From: Plazaster borealis
Taxonomy: Eukaryota > Echinodermata > Asteroidea > Forcipulatida > Labidiasteridae
Direction of reading: 5' to 3'
Assembly (NCBI GenBank): GCA_021014325.1
Contig: CM037476.1
Span: forward strand, 21,302,827-21,366,826
DNA length: 64,000 nucleotides
Shown here one piece after another: positions 46,549 to 58,274 of this stretch; within the stretch, counting starts at the first letter, position 1; each line of letters opens with the position of its first letter. A program made the translations under genes and the position numbers. The notes below the pieces were generated by a model. That model was not told the DNA's origin. It made no database searches and saw only the letters and a program-made list of their open reading frames with translations.

Positions 46549-46842
46549 ATAAAAAAAATACATGTTTAGCGTCCCCGCCCGCTTCCTTTTTAGAGGCCGC
46601 CTCCTTTTTTTTCCTTTTTTTTGAAAGAAAAAAATGATACATTTTTATTTTCCCTGACAATTTGTTATTTATTTTTATAAATAACATCGTATTTTCGACT
46701 TTAGCACAGCGAAAAAAAGCTGGCAACCATCTTGAAAAATAGCCCGGCCGGTTGTCTCGAAAAACTTGTCGGGCGGCCATTTTGAAGAAAAAAAAAAGCC
46801 CTCCTTCCTTTTTTTAAAAAGGCAGGACGCTAAACATGTTTT
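46549..46842. mobile_element. Short inverted-repeat element
   Basis: ACATGTTTAGCGTCC near the left and GGACGCTAAACATGT near the right are inverted ends about 285 bp apart. Interior is low complexity plus AAAATGGCCGCC-like words. Confidence 0.65.
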
Positions 46843-46988
46843 TTATTTTATTTGGGTCTTTACTATACGCAAATTAGATTGGACACTCATTTTCATTATC
46901 GTTCTTGTTGAAGAGGAAAGGCCACATGTTATTTCCATTGGTTGAGATTCCACCTGACTGACACTGACAGTTATTTGCTGCCTAGTAT

Positions 46989-47130
46989 GGTTGAAACTAG
47001 ACCCAGTATACTGGGGCGCTTTACTCCTTAAAAAAAAGAATTGAAATCTTCAGTCGTACTACCGAAGATGTCTAACAAAATTAAAAAGGAGTACAGCGCC
47101 CCAGTTACTGGATCTGGATCTAGTTTCAAC
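46989..47130. repeat. Palindrome of about 140 bp
   Basis: GGTTGAAACTAGA, GGGGCGCT and ACTCCTT on the left are matched inverted by AAGGAGT, AGCGCCCC and TCTAGTTTCAACC on the right. Non-coding. Confidence 0.75.
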
Positions 47131-47827
47131 CATATCTCTCAAATTTGAAATGGGGGTAATTTAACGAACATTATAAATTTAAGTCTCTAATTGTGGCTAC
47201 ATAATTAGAGGTAATGTTCCCAAGCTACTTACCTCAACAAGATAATGTTGGAAAGATGTGTCCAGCTTCTGGCCATGTGAGAAAAAATGCACAAGGTTTT
47301 TACCTCTTGTACTTCAAATACTGGCCAAGGCAAGCCTCAAAGAGTATCACAATATTGGTGTTAAAAGTGCAACAGTTATATTGCTGAAATATCTTTAAAT
47401 GCACATGACTGGCCATGGTGAAAATGTTGATGAATTTATCAGTAAAAGTTCGTCAGAAAACGCGACGTCCAAATCCCAGAGGCGAGAGGTACAGCCATGC
47501 TGCCGTCCATCCAGTCCGCGACACTGTCCACTAATGCCATGCGGGTATTCGCACAATGAGTGAGTCGAAAAAGCGCAAAACTCCTTATTTTGCATAACAA
47601 TTGATCTTATACAGGTGGCATTTCTCAGTTGAACCCAGTCCAAGGAATGTGCACCAATGAACTAAAAGGCTCAATCCCTGATAGATCAGTTAATTTATTC
47701 AAGCGCGAGATGACAAGAAGTAGATCTTCAACAAAGGAACAAAATGAGAACCAAAGGTGCTCTTTGGGCATGCTTTTTCGATTAGTCAGCCACGCCTCCT
47801 TTTTTTAACAAAATTGGTACGGAATCG

Positions 47828-48222
47828 TTAAAGGGTCAGTATACGTTTGACAATGACTCTAAAAAAATGGCAATAAAAACTTACTTGGTAATTTCAGAAG
47901 TACAGCAGCTTTGGATAGTATAATGTATTTTTGGAACTTTTCACTACGAAGTACTTCGGTTATCGAAAAAGACATCACTTTTTATCCTCAAAAATTTGAA
48001 TCTGAGAAGCGTTACTGCAGTAACGTTTCTCAGATTGTTTATTCCAATTGCAGATTATTCTTCCTGCGTGGATATAACCGATCCAGATTTTCAGCAATGT
48101 ATTATCTTAAAAACGCTACCATCTTTTGAAATGGTTAGTTTTATGGTAGGCCTATATCTACAACTATGTAAGATTGAAACAAACAGTGGGTTCCAATTAC
48201 CAAACGTATACAATCCCTTTAA
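47828..48222. mobile_element. TTAA-flanked palindromic MITE, family 1
   Basis: Left TTAAAGGGTCAGTATACGTT, right AACGTATACAATCCCTTTAA. Internal GAAGCGTTACTGCAGTAACG palindrome. Confidence 0.88.
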
Positions 48223-49047
48223 ATGTACATTGAGAAAAGGAAGTCATATTTCAAGTCATAACTTTGAATTATATCTTATAATGATTTATCATAGTTCTTT
48301 GTACCGCATTCACGGTCAAAAATGCGTTATCAACGGATTTGTATCTGCGCTGGGCCTGCGAGCTATGTTATTAATTACCGATACCCTGGGAATTTGATGT
48401 GTCAATCTGCAAGACCAATTTGCATACGGCCAACATTCGTGGGGTTGCAACAAAACACCCACCCAATCTCCGCCCCTCTCCGACAGTTGGGGTATTGCAG
48501 ATGGCCGTGTTATAAATTGTGGCCTTTTTTAAGGATTTAGGACTGACACTGCCAGAAATTTGCATATAAAGCCATTTGTATAATCTTCGTTATTGTTAAG
48601 CTGTTTGTTGAAAGCACAGCTGCATCAATTTGTACAAGTGGGGCTGTTCCTATACCCCAAGTATACGTGCGGTGCACTCTATGCATTGTCGGTGATAGGT
48701 TTTTTTAACTTGGTCTAAAGTTTTTTAGGAAATATAATTTGTTATGTTGTAAAGGTTTTGGATTAAGATCACAGACCGAATGTTTTCAAAAATTATAAAT
48801 CTGATAAAGGCCTATTTTACACTTGTGGGTAGGTGTGCCCAGGTGTCCGTGCATTCATTGTGATTTGTTTAAATAATACTTAAATTCATGTGGATATGAT
48901 GTGTGCCCGGTTTTGTTAGTACAATATATATATATATAATCTATGGGTATATTGTGTGCCCGGATGTCCGTGCATTTTGTGAATTTCTGTGGGTATGTGT
49001 GCCTGGGTTTTGTTAGTCTTGGTGAAAGACCTTCTCTGTTGATTCGT
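48223..49047. other. Intergenic; nothing recognised
   Basis: Contains GTGTGCCCGG and GTCCGTGCATT words repeated three times between 48830 and 49020, and a short (TA)n near 48925. No gene supported. Confidence 0.4.
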
Positions 49048-49382
49048 CAAAATTTTTCCCACGAGAGGGCGCTATCATATCCACGAACCCAGAGCTGTGT
49101 ATGAGAGACCGCTCTCACACACGAACCGCTCTCACACACGAACCGCTCCAACCGTTCCAAGAGAAGTTTGTACTTCTGCAGGTGACGTCGGGGTATAAGA
49201 CTGCTCTTACATATGCAAATTGATACGTCACATTAGTTTTCATATTCAATACATTACGCTAAGCACTATGCACACGCACGACCTGACGAATGAGACTTCA
49301 CAAGACCAATCTCTTTGAGCGGTTCGTGTGGGAGAGCGGTTCGTGGATATATGATAGCGCCCTCTTGTGGGAAATTTTTTGA
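49048..49382. mobile_element. Foldback element with GAGGGCGCTATCATATCCAC ends
   Basis: Left AATTTTTCCCACGAGAGGGC and right GCCCTCTTGTGGGAAATTTT are inverted; the pairing continues through ATCATATCCACGAACC. Inside, CTCTCACACACGAACCGCTC is repeated. Length about 335 bp. Confidence 0.82.
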
Positions 49383-49398
49383 CATATCATAAAGAGAT

Positions 49399-49510
49399 GG
49401 GCCCAATTTCATAGAGCTGCTTAAGCAAAATTTGCTTAACAATATTGTCTGCTAAGTAAAAATGAGCAGTATACCAGTCACGAATTGTACATGTGTAGTT
49501 TGGCTTTTTC
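49399..49510. mobile_element. Left part of a GGGCCCAATTTCATAG family MITE, cut by a SINE
   Basis: GGGCCCAATTTCATAGAGCT and the following family words end near 49510, where a minus-strand SINE begins. The right arm is missing. Confidence 0.7.
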
Positions 49511-49514
49511 AAAC

Positions 49515-49695
49515 ACAATATCAACCTCTACCCTCGCAGGTACCCATTTATACCCCTTGATGAAGAGAAGCAATTATAGTTAAGTGTCTTGCCCAAGGAC
49601 ACTAGTGTCATGACCGGGATTCGAACCCACACCCTGATGACTTAACCACCAGAACTTGAATTCGATGCTCTTAACCGCTCGGCCACAACACCCTA
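49515..49695 (-). repeat. tRNA-Leu-like SINE, minus strand, 3'-truncated
   Basis: On the minus strand: GGTGTTGTGGCCGAGCGGTT, GGGTTCGAATCCCGGTCATG, AAGACACTTAACTATAATTG and AAATGGGTACCTGCGAGGG. Confidence 0.82.
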
Positions 49696-49817
49696 GATCT
49701 CGACAAGGACACAGACGGCCACGCCGGAAAAAAATGGACTTGGACTTGCTCACATATAGGGTTATAATACAAAGTATAACTGGTTACCACTGTAAAAAAC
49801 AATATTTAGGCTATAAA

Positions 49818-49914
49818 CACTCCACTAACATCTTGCCACAACTTTTGAAAAATACCCTCCTGCTATGTTTAGCAGGAGGATATTTTTCCAAAGTTATGAC
49901 AAGATGTTTTGCAA
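49818..49914. repeat. Hairpin, perfect loop-proximal stem
   Basis: ACATCTTG, ATATCC and TCCTGCTA segments pair inverted across 49830-49913; the centre is CCTCCTGCTATGTTTAGCAG followed by GAGG. Confidence 0.7.
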
Positions 49915-50436
49915 ATGTTTTGCAGGCCGGACAACATTTTGATGTTTAGAATTTAATACTCGATGTTTAGACATTCAACGTTGGGCGATGTTTCGTATTT
50001 CATAAATTAAACATCACTGGTGTAATTTTAACGGTAACATTTACTTAGTAAAACAAGAAGAAAAAAATACATCACAATACGATCATTTTGTTTTATTGAC
50101 CTGGCAGTTTTATTTTTGTTTAAATTCTCTTAATTTATTCTGCTAAACAAGGTAAGATTGGTGAGTGATTCTATCAAGATCCTGAAACACCTTTGTTTAA
50201 ATTACATTCTAGTGTGTTTACTTCTGAACTTGAAGTGAAAAAACACGAACATAACAACACTGACGTATTTTACAATTTACATAACCCATTAAAAACCCAC
50301 ATTTACCATTTCTGTATCACATTCAGAATTAAAATACATTTAAACACCTTTATCAAAGACCATTTTTTGTAGATTTTAAATTGTGAAATAAAACATTTAA
50401 CAGCAGCAGTTATACATGATTACATGATTACTCCTT

Positions 50437-50640
50437 AAAGGGACACACCGGCTGAATTGGGCTTTTCGGGCTACAAAATAGACTAAAATATGACTTCAAC
50501 GGTCTTCCAGGAATGAAGAAGAACAGTCTATAAAAAAAATCATCAAATTTAGCCGTTTTTGAGCATTTTTAAACAAAAACGAAGGTCACGTGATAGTTTG
50601 AACCACAAATTGGTTCAAACAATCACGTGACCTTCCGAGT
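50437..50640. mobile_element. TTAAAGGGACAC repeat end with an internal hairpin
   Basis: TTAAAGGGACACACCGGCTG begins the stretch, again with TTAA and AGG, but no matching right end is seen. At 50581-50635 GAAGGTCACGTGATAGTTTG and its near-inverse form a strong hairpin containing CACGTGA. Confidence 0.5.
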
Positions 50641-51213
50641 TAGTTTTACTTCCAGCCGTTTAAAAGTAACTTACCAAACCAAATTGAAATCTTTTTTTTA
50701 CACAATTATTAACGAGTAATTGACGAAAAAGATCATGTATTCAAATTATCGCTACAAGATGTAAATAATGGTGAAAAATCCAACGTAAGATTCGCATTCA
50801 AAGAGTCCGTGTAACGGAGGCGTGTTGCATGGCCCAAAGGCGTGGAGAAATCACAACGTAAGCCTTGGGGGCATATCCCGTCAGCCGGCGCTACATCCCG
50901 TGGGGCCAGAGAGCGTTGGGGGTTGGGAGCCAGACCATAATCACGTTTGGTTCCAAGGGGGTTTTAGGCAGTGCCCGTGTTGGATTGACTGCGCTGCACA
51001 CACTCGGCTGGAAAAGCGTATACGCTGACCTTTGACCGCGTTTCGGTTTTTTCACGATTTTTCGTTAATTGCGTGCTAATTTTATGATTTTTTTTGTTTT
51101 AACATCAAATTATTTATTGTTTGTGACTCTAAGTTGTTTTGACAGTAAGTTCTGGGTGCAATTTGGTCTTAGATTACACACCAAATAGGCTTTATATTAC
51201 TCTGATTCCCAGT

Positions 51214-51395
51214 AAGTGGATGGCAATAACATCACGAAACTCCCACAATCCTCTCTGACTTTTCTGAATTCGCCATCTTTGAGGCACAACAACGACGTTG
51301 TAATGGAAAACTTAATGTTAAAATCATCAAAGATGGCGAACGTTAGCCATTCAGAGAGGATTGTGGGATATGTGACGTCATGTGCAATCCACCTA
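51214..51395. mobile_element. Palindromic MITE of about 180 bp
   Basis: GTGGATGGCAATAACATCAC with CCCACAATCCTCTCTGA on the left is mirrored by TCAGAGAGGATTGTGGG and GACGTCATGTGCAATCCAC. An inner GCCATCTTTGA / TCAAAGATGGC pair also forms. Confidence 0.82.
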
Positions 51396-52275
51396 TAAAC
51401 GGATGAAACAAGATCCTCTGAATCGTGTCCGCGGAAACAAATTACCCAACAGGGGCCTCCCTGTGAACGCCCATTTTGCTTGGTCAGATGTTACTCATTA
51501 TTGTTGGGTAGGCTCTAGGCGGCCCAATGTTACTTATTTTAGGGTATTTTTCTCGGGTACATTCTACCCAACAGAAAAGAACGGTTGTTCACAAAGAGGA
51601 ATGTGTTAGTTACAAGTTTTACCCGGCGTTTTAAAAGTGTAAGTAAAAGAAAACACTCAAACGTTTGCTTACTTCGATTTTGGTCGCAATCGGACGTGCA
51701 CAAACCCCCCCCCCAAAAAAAAAAAAACACCCCCCAAAAACACCCCAAAAAACAAAACAAAAACCAAACAAACAAACAAACAAACCAGAAAAAAACCCAA
51801 AAAAAACCACAAACGAATAAAACCACAACCGTTTTCACGCAAACTTTACCGCCGAATCTGATGACAATTGTTTTTAAAGGAGATGAGAAAAAGGTTGCTT
51901 TTCAAAAAATCCAACAGCAGTGACGTCCCCCCCCCCGCCCCTTGGTGGCATCACCAGTCAAAGCCAACAATCTCGACCCGTTTCTGATCTTACAGCTGCC
52001 AGTCCCTGGCCGATCAAACCTTTAATTAGAGAGTCGACTCCTCCACCCTCCGCTATGCTGGAACTAATTATCATTAATAACTAAACTACATGATTACACT
52101 ACACTATATCAAGACAAAAAGTTTACGATATTGAGGATAATGAGGCTAAACATATATAATTTTTGTTAAGATACGTTTAAGAGAGTGGTCATTAACGCTT
52201 GATATAAGATTTCAAGCGAAAGATTTGTCCATTCCGCTACGAAGGTGACGGTTGGTCGTTTATACTGCACGGAAC
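51396..52275. other. 3' flank of the discoidin-domain gene
   Basis: Low-complexity A/C-rich tract at 51706-51830; nothing else recognised. The discoidin gene's poly(A) site must be here or beyond; I do not assign one. Confidence 0.4.
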
Positions 52276-53605
52276 TTATTTACAGCCAAGCAGCTCAAAA
52301 CGCAGAGCGATGAAACCATTATTCCACTCAACAGGCACGATGCGAATCTTGACCGCCAAGACGGGCTTGAAGAAGCGCCTCTCCACGATGCTCTTTGTGT
52401 CAGTGTTGCCATTGAATATCTAGAAGGGGGATTAATAGCATATTGTTAATTGAGTAAAGAGTAGTGTTATGATCTGGAAAATATGTGAAATCAAAGGAGG
52501 CTATATATAATCATACCTGAGTTTGACCAAGTTGGTTTTTCACGTCAACAAGACATGCCGGCGAGGGCGGTTCGAACTGCACTTTGTACTTAGTCACCCA
52601 CTGGGGAGGTTCATCGTAACGCCCTTGTGTGAGTACCCCAATGACGTAGGTTGGGTTGCCTAAATCCACCTGTATCCACTGGTTGGTATCCGCTACCCGA
52701 GGATGCCATGCTCCTATGGTATTACCGTCAGGCGGTATCTTGTTGAGACGGCCACCAGCCGCTGTACTCTCTGCTTCGTATTCCCAGTTACTTGATGCGG
52801 AGAGGCTCTCATCGGGGATCGAACCGTCTTCAAGACCAAGTTTTTCTGGAACGTAGCGATAACAGAAATCAATTTGCTTCCATACACTGTCCAACGGGGT
52901 ACCAAATAATTCATAAGTTAAGAACCGCTTAGTTTAAGTGGGGCCACGCTAAAGTGCAATGCCTCGGGGAGTCAAATTCATTGATATCCTACACTGGACA
53001 ATTTCCACATATCCGGGAAGGGGGCGGGTGTCAGGTTCCAGAGTTGATTTCTTTTCTTTTCTGGTTGTTTTTGTTGTTGTTGTTGCTTTGGTTGATGTAG
53101 TTGTTTGGGTTTTTGTTGAGGGGTAGAAACATATTTTCACTCATAAATACTTGTGAGCCGAATCGCGTATGTCACTGTACAGACAAACAGACCTACCTGA
53201 CACAAACCCTCTGAAGTGGAACCGTCTGAGCTTCCCATTATTATTATTTATTCGTCATCATTGAAACACGATACAAAACAAGAAACCCAACAATACAAGA
53301 GACACTAGCTGATGACAGGAACTAAAAAAGTGAATTAAATCACTGTTGCCCTCAGGCATTTAGCTCCCGATAAATACAAGGTAATCAAATCCAAAAAAAT
53401 ATGTAAATATAAAATTCAAGACAAACAAAAAGATAAACTTAAAGTACGGGGATTAAAAATGGCTTTAAAAAGATTTTTTTTAAATATATAATTTTTGTTA
53501 TATACATACATACAAAAACATCCCCTTTATACAAATACAAAGGCAATAAACACATTCCAATAAAATCTGTACAAAACAAAACAAAACAACAATAACAACA
53601 ACAGC

Positions 53606-53636
<31 letters not shown>

Positions 53637-53644
53637 GCCAAGGA

Positions 53645-53677
<33 letters not shown>

Positions 53678-55366
53678 CTAATAGGCAAATAAACAAGTCA
53701 ATATCAAATATTACTTTAACAAAAACAAGCTGCTAACAATCGCAATGATTACAAACATTAAACTTGAGTTTCCTCATCCAAGTACTAGCTGGCAATAAAA
53801 CAAAATCTGAACGGAGCTGCTTGGGTAATTCATCCCAGAGTCTAGGGAAAGCTTGAATAGGAGTATGGTGTAGTCGTTGTGTACGAGCTTTGAGGTGAAT
53901 GAACTTTAAATCATCAATATGACGGGTGTTAATAAGAACACTTTCGATAACAGTATCACTTACAATCTGTTTACACACCGACTTAGTAATAACAGAAATC
54001 AACAAATACTTTCTACGTGATGTAAGTGTGGACCAATTAAGAAGTTGCAACCTTTCAGAGTATGGCATTTCCATCCATGTATTGCTGACAGCCTGTGCTA
54101 TACGTTCTGTGGTTTCCATTAATCAACTACTTTGGCTTCATTATATATTTCTGATAAATGAGACCAAGCATGCCTCATAAGTGAACTTAATCACAGTAGC
54201 TCGCAATCCTGAGGAAACTTGTGAGCAAGGGTGCTTGCTATGTGAACCAGAAACACCGGGGTTAACCAGCATCAAGGAACTCAGAGCAGTTATCTTGGAA
54301 GAGAAGGGGTTAACCCCGGTGTTTCTGGTTCCCTTGCTTACAGGTTTCCTCAGGATTGCAAGCTACTGTGATTAAGTTCGCTTATGACGCATGCTTGTTC
54401 TGATCTACCAGAAAATTATTCCTTACATTATTTTGTTGACAAACTATTAATTTTACATTTTGTTTTTTACCTCTTGTTTTTTTACTGTTGTTTCGATAAT
54501 ATACTTTTTGAGCAAAGGAGAAAATAAACCACAGACAATATTGACACTTTGCTCTTAACTATTTTTCACTAATTAAAACATATTTAGTAAACAAAGACAA
54601 ATAAGTCTCAAATAATCCTATACAAATAGCAGGGCACGCGAAGAAATCACTTAGATGTGAAAAAAAAAAAAAATGTGGTTGAATGCACAGAAAGCAATTA
54701 ATTTATTTTGGATGGGGTACCAGTAACTATAGTCGACGTTCAGCGTTTATATAATTCCTGGCCGGGGTAAGCTACTCCCTCAATATACTGAGAAATCATT
54801 TTATTCGAACTAAAGAGATATGTTTTCATTCATCAACATGACTTACCAGAATTACTGCAGGTCTTCATTGAAGTGCCTCCCCCGTTCTGAAACAAAGGTT
54901 AAAGAATACAGTTGTAGGGCCACATCTAGCATTACTAAAGATCAGCCGATACTTTTTAATCAACGAAAAAATGTTGTGCAGCCTACATAGTTGTGCAATT
55001 TCCAACTACATGAGTGAATGACACTAGTTTGTACAAACCCACCTGACAAACACTTGCTTCGTAATAAGAATTTTTTTTCATTCCTTGAAAGTTGTCAGAG
55101 CCGTGCTCAGCAGTGGCGTTGTTCATCTGACAGACTCGATTGATGTGATCGTAGTTGAAAGAGAAACATCCATGATGGCTGAGACACCGAACTGAACATC
55201 TGACGGCAGAGATGCCCGAGATATTCATGAAGGACTGGCCCAGTAGGGCGTAGTGCTCTACCGGCTGGTACCATACCCCTCGGTAAAGACCACTCACACT
55301 ATAAGATGCTGAAACCTCAAGAAACATCTCAAGCAAGAGAAAAATCAAACTACTCACGATGGCCAT
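52276..55366 (-). CDS. Secreted apple/PAN-like plus discoidin (F5/8 type C) domain protein, complete, 4 exons
   Basis: Exons on the minus strand are 55366-55043, 54886-54847, 52845-52517 and 52419-52276 (stop TAA). All splice in phase with GT-AG borders and give 278 residues. Residues 1 to about 20 form a hydrophobic signal peptide (MAIVSSLIFLLLEMFLEVSA). Residues about 30-107 hold a cysteine pattern (RCSVRCLSHHGCFSFNYD, then CQMNN) like apple/PAN domains. A short linker exon (NGGGTSMKTCSNS) leads into a discoidin domain from about residue 118 to the end: LSASSNWE, WHPRVADTNQWIQVDLG, YVIGVLTQGR, FNGNTDTKSIVERRF, VKIRIVPVEW and the closing ALRFELLGC. The cysteine in the linker and the one in LLGC are placed to form the usual bridge that closes the domain. 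Such proteins bind cell surfaces or glycans outside the cell; the ligand here is unknown. The start is the first ATG after an open stretch and precedes the signal peptide directly. The 2-kb second intron holds a LINE 3' end and a SINE-tail palindrome. Confidence 0.88.
53236..54119 (-). mobile_element. LINE 3' end, minus strand, in the discoidin gene's second intron
   Basis: An open frame from 54119 to 53733 reads like the last part of a LINE polymerase: LLNWSTLTSRRKYLL, DDLKFIHLKARTQRLHHTPI, then FPRLWDELPKQLRSDFVLLP and RKLKFNV, the usual C-terminal pattern of CR1/L2-type LINEs. The rest is a 3' untranslated region with (GTT)n tracts (plus-strand CAA repeats 53580-53680) ending in GACGAATAAATAATAATAAT at about 53236. 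The 5' part is missing. Confidence 0.7.
54176..54392. repeat. Inverted pair of SINE-tail fragments
   Basis: The left half is the inverse of the tail AGGTTTCCTCAGGATTGCAA...GTGATTAAGTTCGCTTATGA found on the right half. The same tail ends the SINEs at 20.7 and 26 kb. GGTTAACCCCGGTGTTTCTG sits in the right half. Confidence 0.75.
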
Positions 55367-55917
55367 TTTTCTATTCACAGTGGTAACTGTTGTTGTACCA
55401 ATATATCTATATACCAACTCTTTAGGCGCTCAGGGGAAATTATGCATTTTTTCAATTAAAATTAATCGTTTCCATACATGGAGAAGATTGACGCTGGATG
55501 CATGATCGGATCATAAAAATCGATTGAAAGTTAGAAAACTAGCTGCTTTTTAAAATTTTAATTGCTATAGGACAATATTTTGATGGCTTAAAAAACGATT
55601 AAGTTGTTTGCGGAGATGTTGAAGGATTTATCGTTCTTTTTGATACATAAAGTGGATTTAGAATTAATCAGTTATTTAGATGGTACTTCAAACCGACCAT
55701 TATTTCAAGGCCCTGGCATTATCTGGTTACAGTGATTAGCCCTCGCATGTTAATTAATTTGCATTTTAACGAGCGTGTTTAAAAAAGGCTGAAGGTTTTG
55801 TCATTTATTAAACTTCTCTCCGTGCCGAGTGAGAATCATGTATTGAAAAACAAGCTTTAGAAAACGTATGAGATGTCATGTACAGTTCTTGATAGACGGG
55901 GGTGGCGTCACAAACGG
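55367..55917. other. Upstream flank of the discoidin-domain gene
   Basis: Contains the promoter by position. A TATATAGATATA-like stretch (minus strand, about 55411-55400) lies only 35-45 bp before the ATG, so it is a doubtful TATA box. Confidence 0.35.
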
Positions 55918-56290
55918 TTAAAGGTACCGTACACGTTTGGTAATGACTCAAAACAAATATTAGCATACAAATTTACTTGGTAACAAGCAACGGAGAGCTG
56001 TTAATAGTATAAAACATTGTAAGAAACGACTCCCTCTGAAGTAACGTAGTTTTTGAGAAAGAGGTAATTTCTCACTAAAATAATAAAAACTTCTTCCAAG
56101 AAGTTTTTATTCCTATCTGAAAGCACACAAATTTGTACAACAAGGGTGTTTTTTCTTTCATCATTTTCTTGCAACTTCGATGACCAATTGAGCCCAAATT
56201 TTCACAGGCTGTTATTTTATGCATATGTTGGGATACACCAAATGAGAACAGTGGTCTTTGACAATTTCCAAACGTGTTTAGTGCCTTTAA
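55918..56290. mobile_element. TTAA-flanked palindromic MITE, family 1
   Basis: Left TTAAAGGTACCGTACACGTT, right AACGTGTTTAGTGCCTTTAA; internal CTTCTTCCAAGAAG hairpin. Confidence 0.9.
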
Positions 56291-56618
56291 GCGTGCTGAA
56301 ATGCCCGGCTACGTCACCCGGGAAGCCGAGCACGCCGGATTTCTGAGACCTTGACAACGGTGTCATTTTGTTTACCCCGCGGTGTGTGTCCTTAGTCAAA
56401 AGAGGGCGCTATCAGATGGAATTTTGACACAATGCAGTACGTATAGTGTGGGGGCAGAATCTCCTGCCACACCGGTAAGACCGGGTACACACACAACATC
56501 CTGGGCTACTGTAACTCTAGCTATTAGTGATTTAAGTTTCTGTGTACAATCAATAATATCAAGTACTTTTTATACAAGTTACATCGGTAAAAATCCAAGA
56601 GCTTTTTATGGTTGCTGT

Positions 56619-56994
56619 TTAAAGGCATCGTACACGTTTGGTAATTGTCAAAGACCAGTGTTCTCACTTGGTGTATCCCAACCTATGCATAATATAACAA
56701 GCCTGTGAAAATTTGGGCTCAATTGGTCATCGAAGTTGCAAGAAAATGATAACAGAAAAAACACCCTTGTTGTACAAATTTGTGTGCTTTCAGATAGGAA
56801 TAAAAGGCTTCTAGCTAGAAGTCTTTTATTATTTTAGTGAGAAATTACCTCTTTCTCAAAAACTACGTTACTTCAGAGGGAGTCGTTTCTCACAATGTTT
56901 TATACTATCAACAGCTCTCTGTTACTTGTTACCAAGTCAGTTTTCATGCTAATATATATTTTGAGTAATTACCAAACGTGTACGATGCCTTTAA
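56619..56994. mobile_element. TTAA-flanked palindromic MITE, family 1
   Basis: Left TTAAAGGCATCGTACACGTT, right AACGTGTACGATGCCTTTAA. Only 328 bp from the previous copy and in the opposite orientation. Confidence 0.93.
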
Positions 56995-58012
56995 TTACAA
57001 TTTTTTTTAAAATTGTGTTTTAAAATACGGTCGTCATTCACAGAAACGGATATTGTGTTTTCTTCCTAAAAAAAATACCCAAACAAATCGGCATACTAAA
57101 GTATACGTTATGTGCTTTTTATTCGTTGGTGCTCTAAAATCTTCTTGGTCAGACTGGACTGGAAACTTTTTTTTTTTTAAAGGGATTTCAGTTTGACCCA
57201 TTACGGTACTTCGTCATTTTGACACATATTCGGGGTCATACAGACCCAGAAAAGGGGTTAAAAACATTTTACCTTTTTTTTTTTTTTTTTTTTTTTTGGG
57301 GGGGGGGGGGGTTCGGACAATAAATATCCGCGATCTCTGACTTGAAATCAAGTCTAGCGTAAACCCTACCTGCAGATAGTTTACACCCCGACTGATCCAT
57401 ATGGTTTATATGAGTGCTAACTTTGAACTATTTGCTTGGCCCGACTTTTGGCCAATTTGACCGAAAATTATTTAATTTGAATTTTAAATAGCTACTTTTA
57501 AAATTTGAGAAAGTTATCAGCTTTCGTTAAATAAAGACAAAAGGTATTTTAGAATTCTGCGCCCACACCTCGCAACCCACATAAAATGTCAGTGCATTGC
57601 AAAACACATGGAGTGCTAACATTGACACCTCTGGGTGTTGCACAGATACAAAAATGAATCAAAATTTACATCATAGGGTGTTAAAATAACACTCATTTCT
57701 GCAAAAAAACAATTACATTGGTGTTACCCTTCCGGTATGTAACAACACCCACGGTGTCAAATTAAGCACCCCAGTTTTTGCAGTGTGTCGCAAACTTGAA
57801 GAAACATCAATCACACATTGAAGATTTAGGACAACTGATGTTGTTTCAATAACAAACAGAGGCAATCAATTCTGCAACGCCCTCGACCGAACAAAAACAC
57901 CAGCAGCCATAATCACACACACCACATTCCCAACACATCAAAACCCTCTCTTGTGGAAATTTGCTTCAAATTTTGAAATAAATTCCTCAAGAAAAGTTGG
58001 TGTGCCATAGTC
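56995..58012. other. Intergenic; homopolymer tract and no gene
   Basis: A T run followed by a G run at 57273-57311 is the only clear structure. GGTGTT/AACACC words between 57600 and 57780 are partly inverted. Confidence 0.4.
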
Positions 58013-58190
58013 TCACGGCCAGCCCGGTCGCGATTTTTTTTCCCCTGAACCTTTCAGGCAGTGTCCGTGGAGTTTAAGCCAATCAGAGCGAGGACCTCAA
58101 TTGATACCACTTTATGATTTTTCAATGGCCCACATAACACGGACACTGCCCGAAAGGTTCAGGAAAAAAAAATCGCAGCCCGGCCGTGTA
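58013..58190. mobile_element. Palindromic MITE of about 180 bp
   Basis: ACGGCC...CGGTCGCGATTTTTTTT and CCTGAACCTTTC plus GGCAGTGTCCGTG on the left are mirrored by CACGGACACTGCC, GAAAGGTTCAGG and ATCGCAGCCCGGCCGT on the right. Confidence 0.82.
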
Positions 58191-58274
58191 ATGTGACCCT
58201 TCATGATCTCAAACATCGAATCGTCCAACTAGCCGAAAACAATAAATGGTGGTGCCTATAATAAACTACATACT

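Noticed and set aside
51539..51923. Lys/Asn/Thr-rich and Phe/Trp/Gly-rich open frames
   Set aside because: Low-complexity A/C tract read on both strands.
52656..52914. Open frames overlapping the discoidin exon in other frames
   Set aside because: Shadows of the real exon at 52845-52517.
53439..53696. Cys/Val-rich open frame on the minus strand
   Set aside because: It is the (GTT)n/(TGT)n part of a LINE 3' untranslated region.
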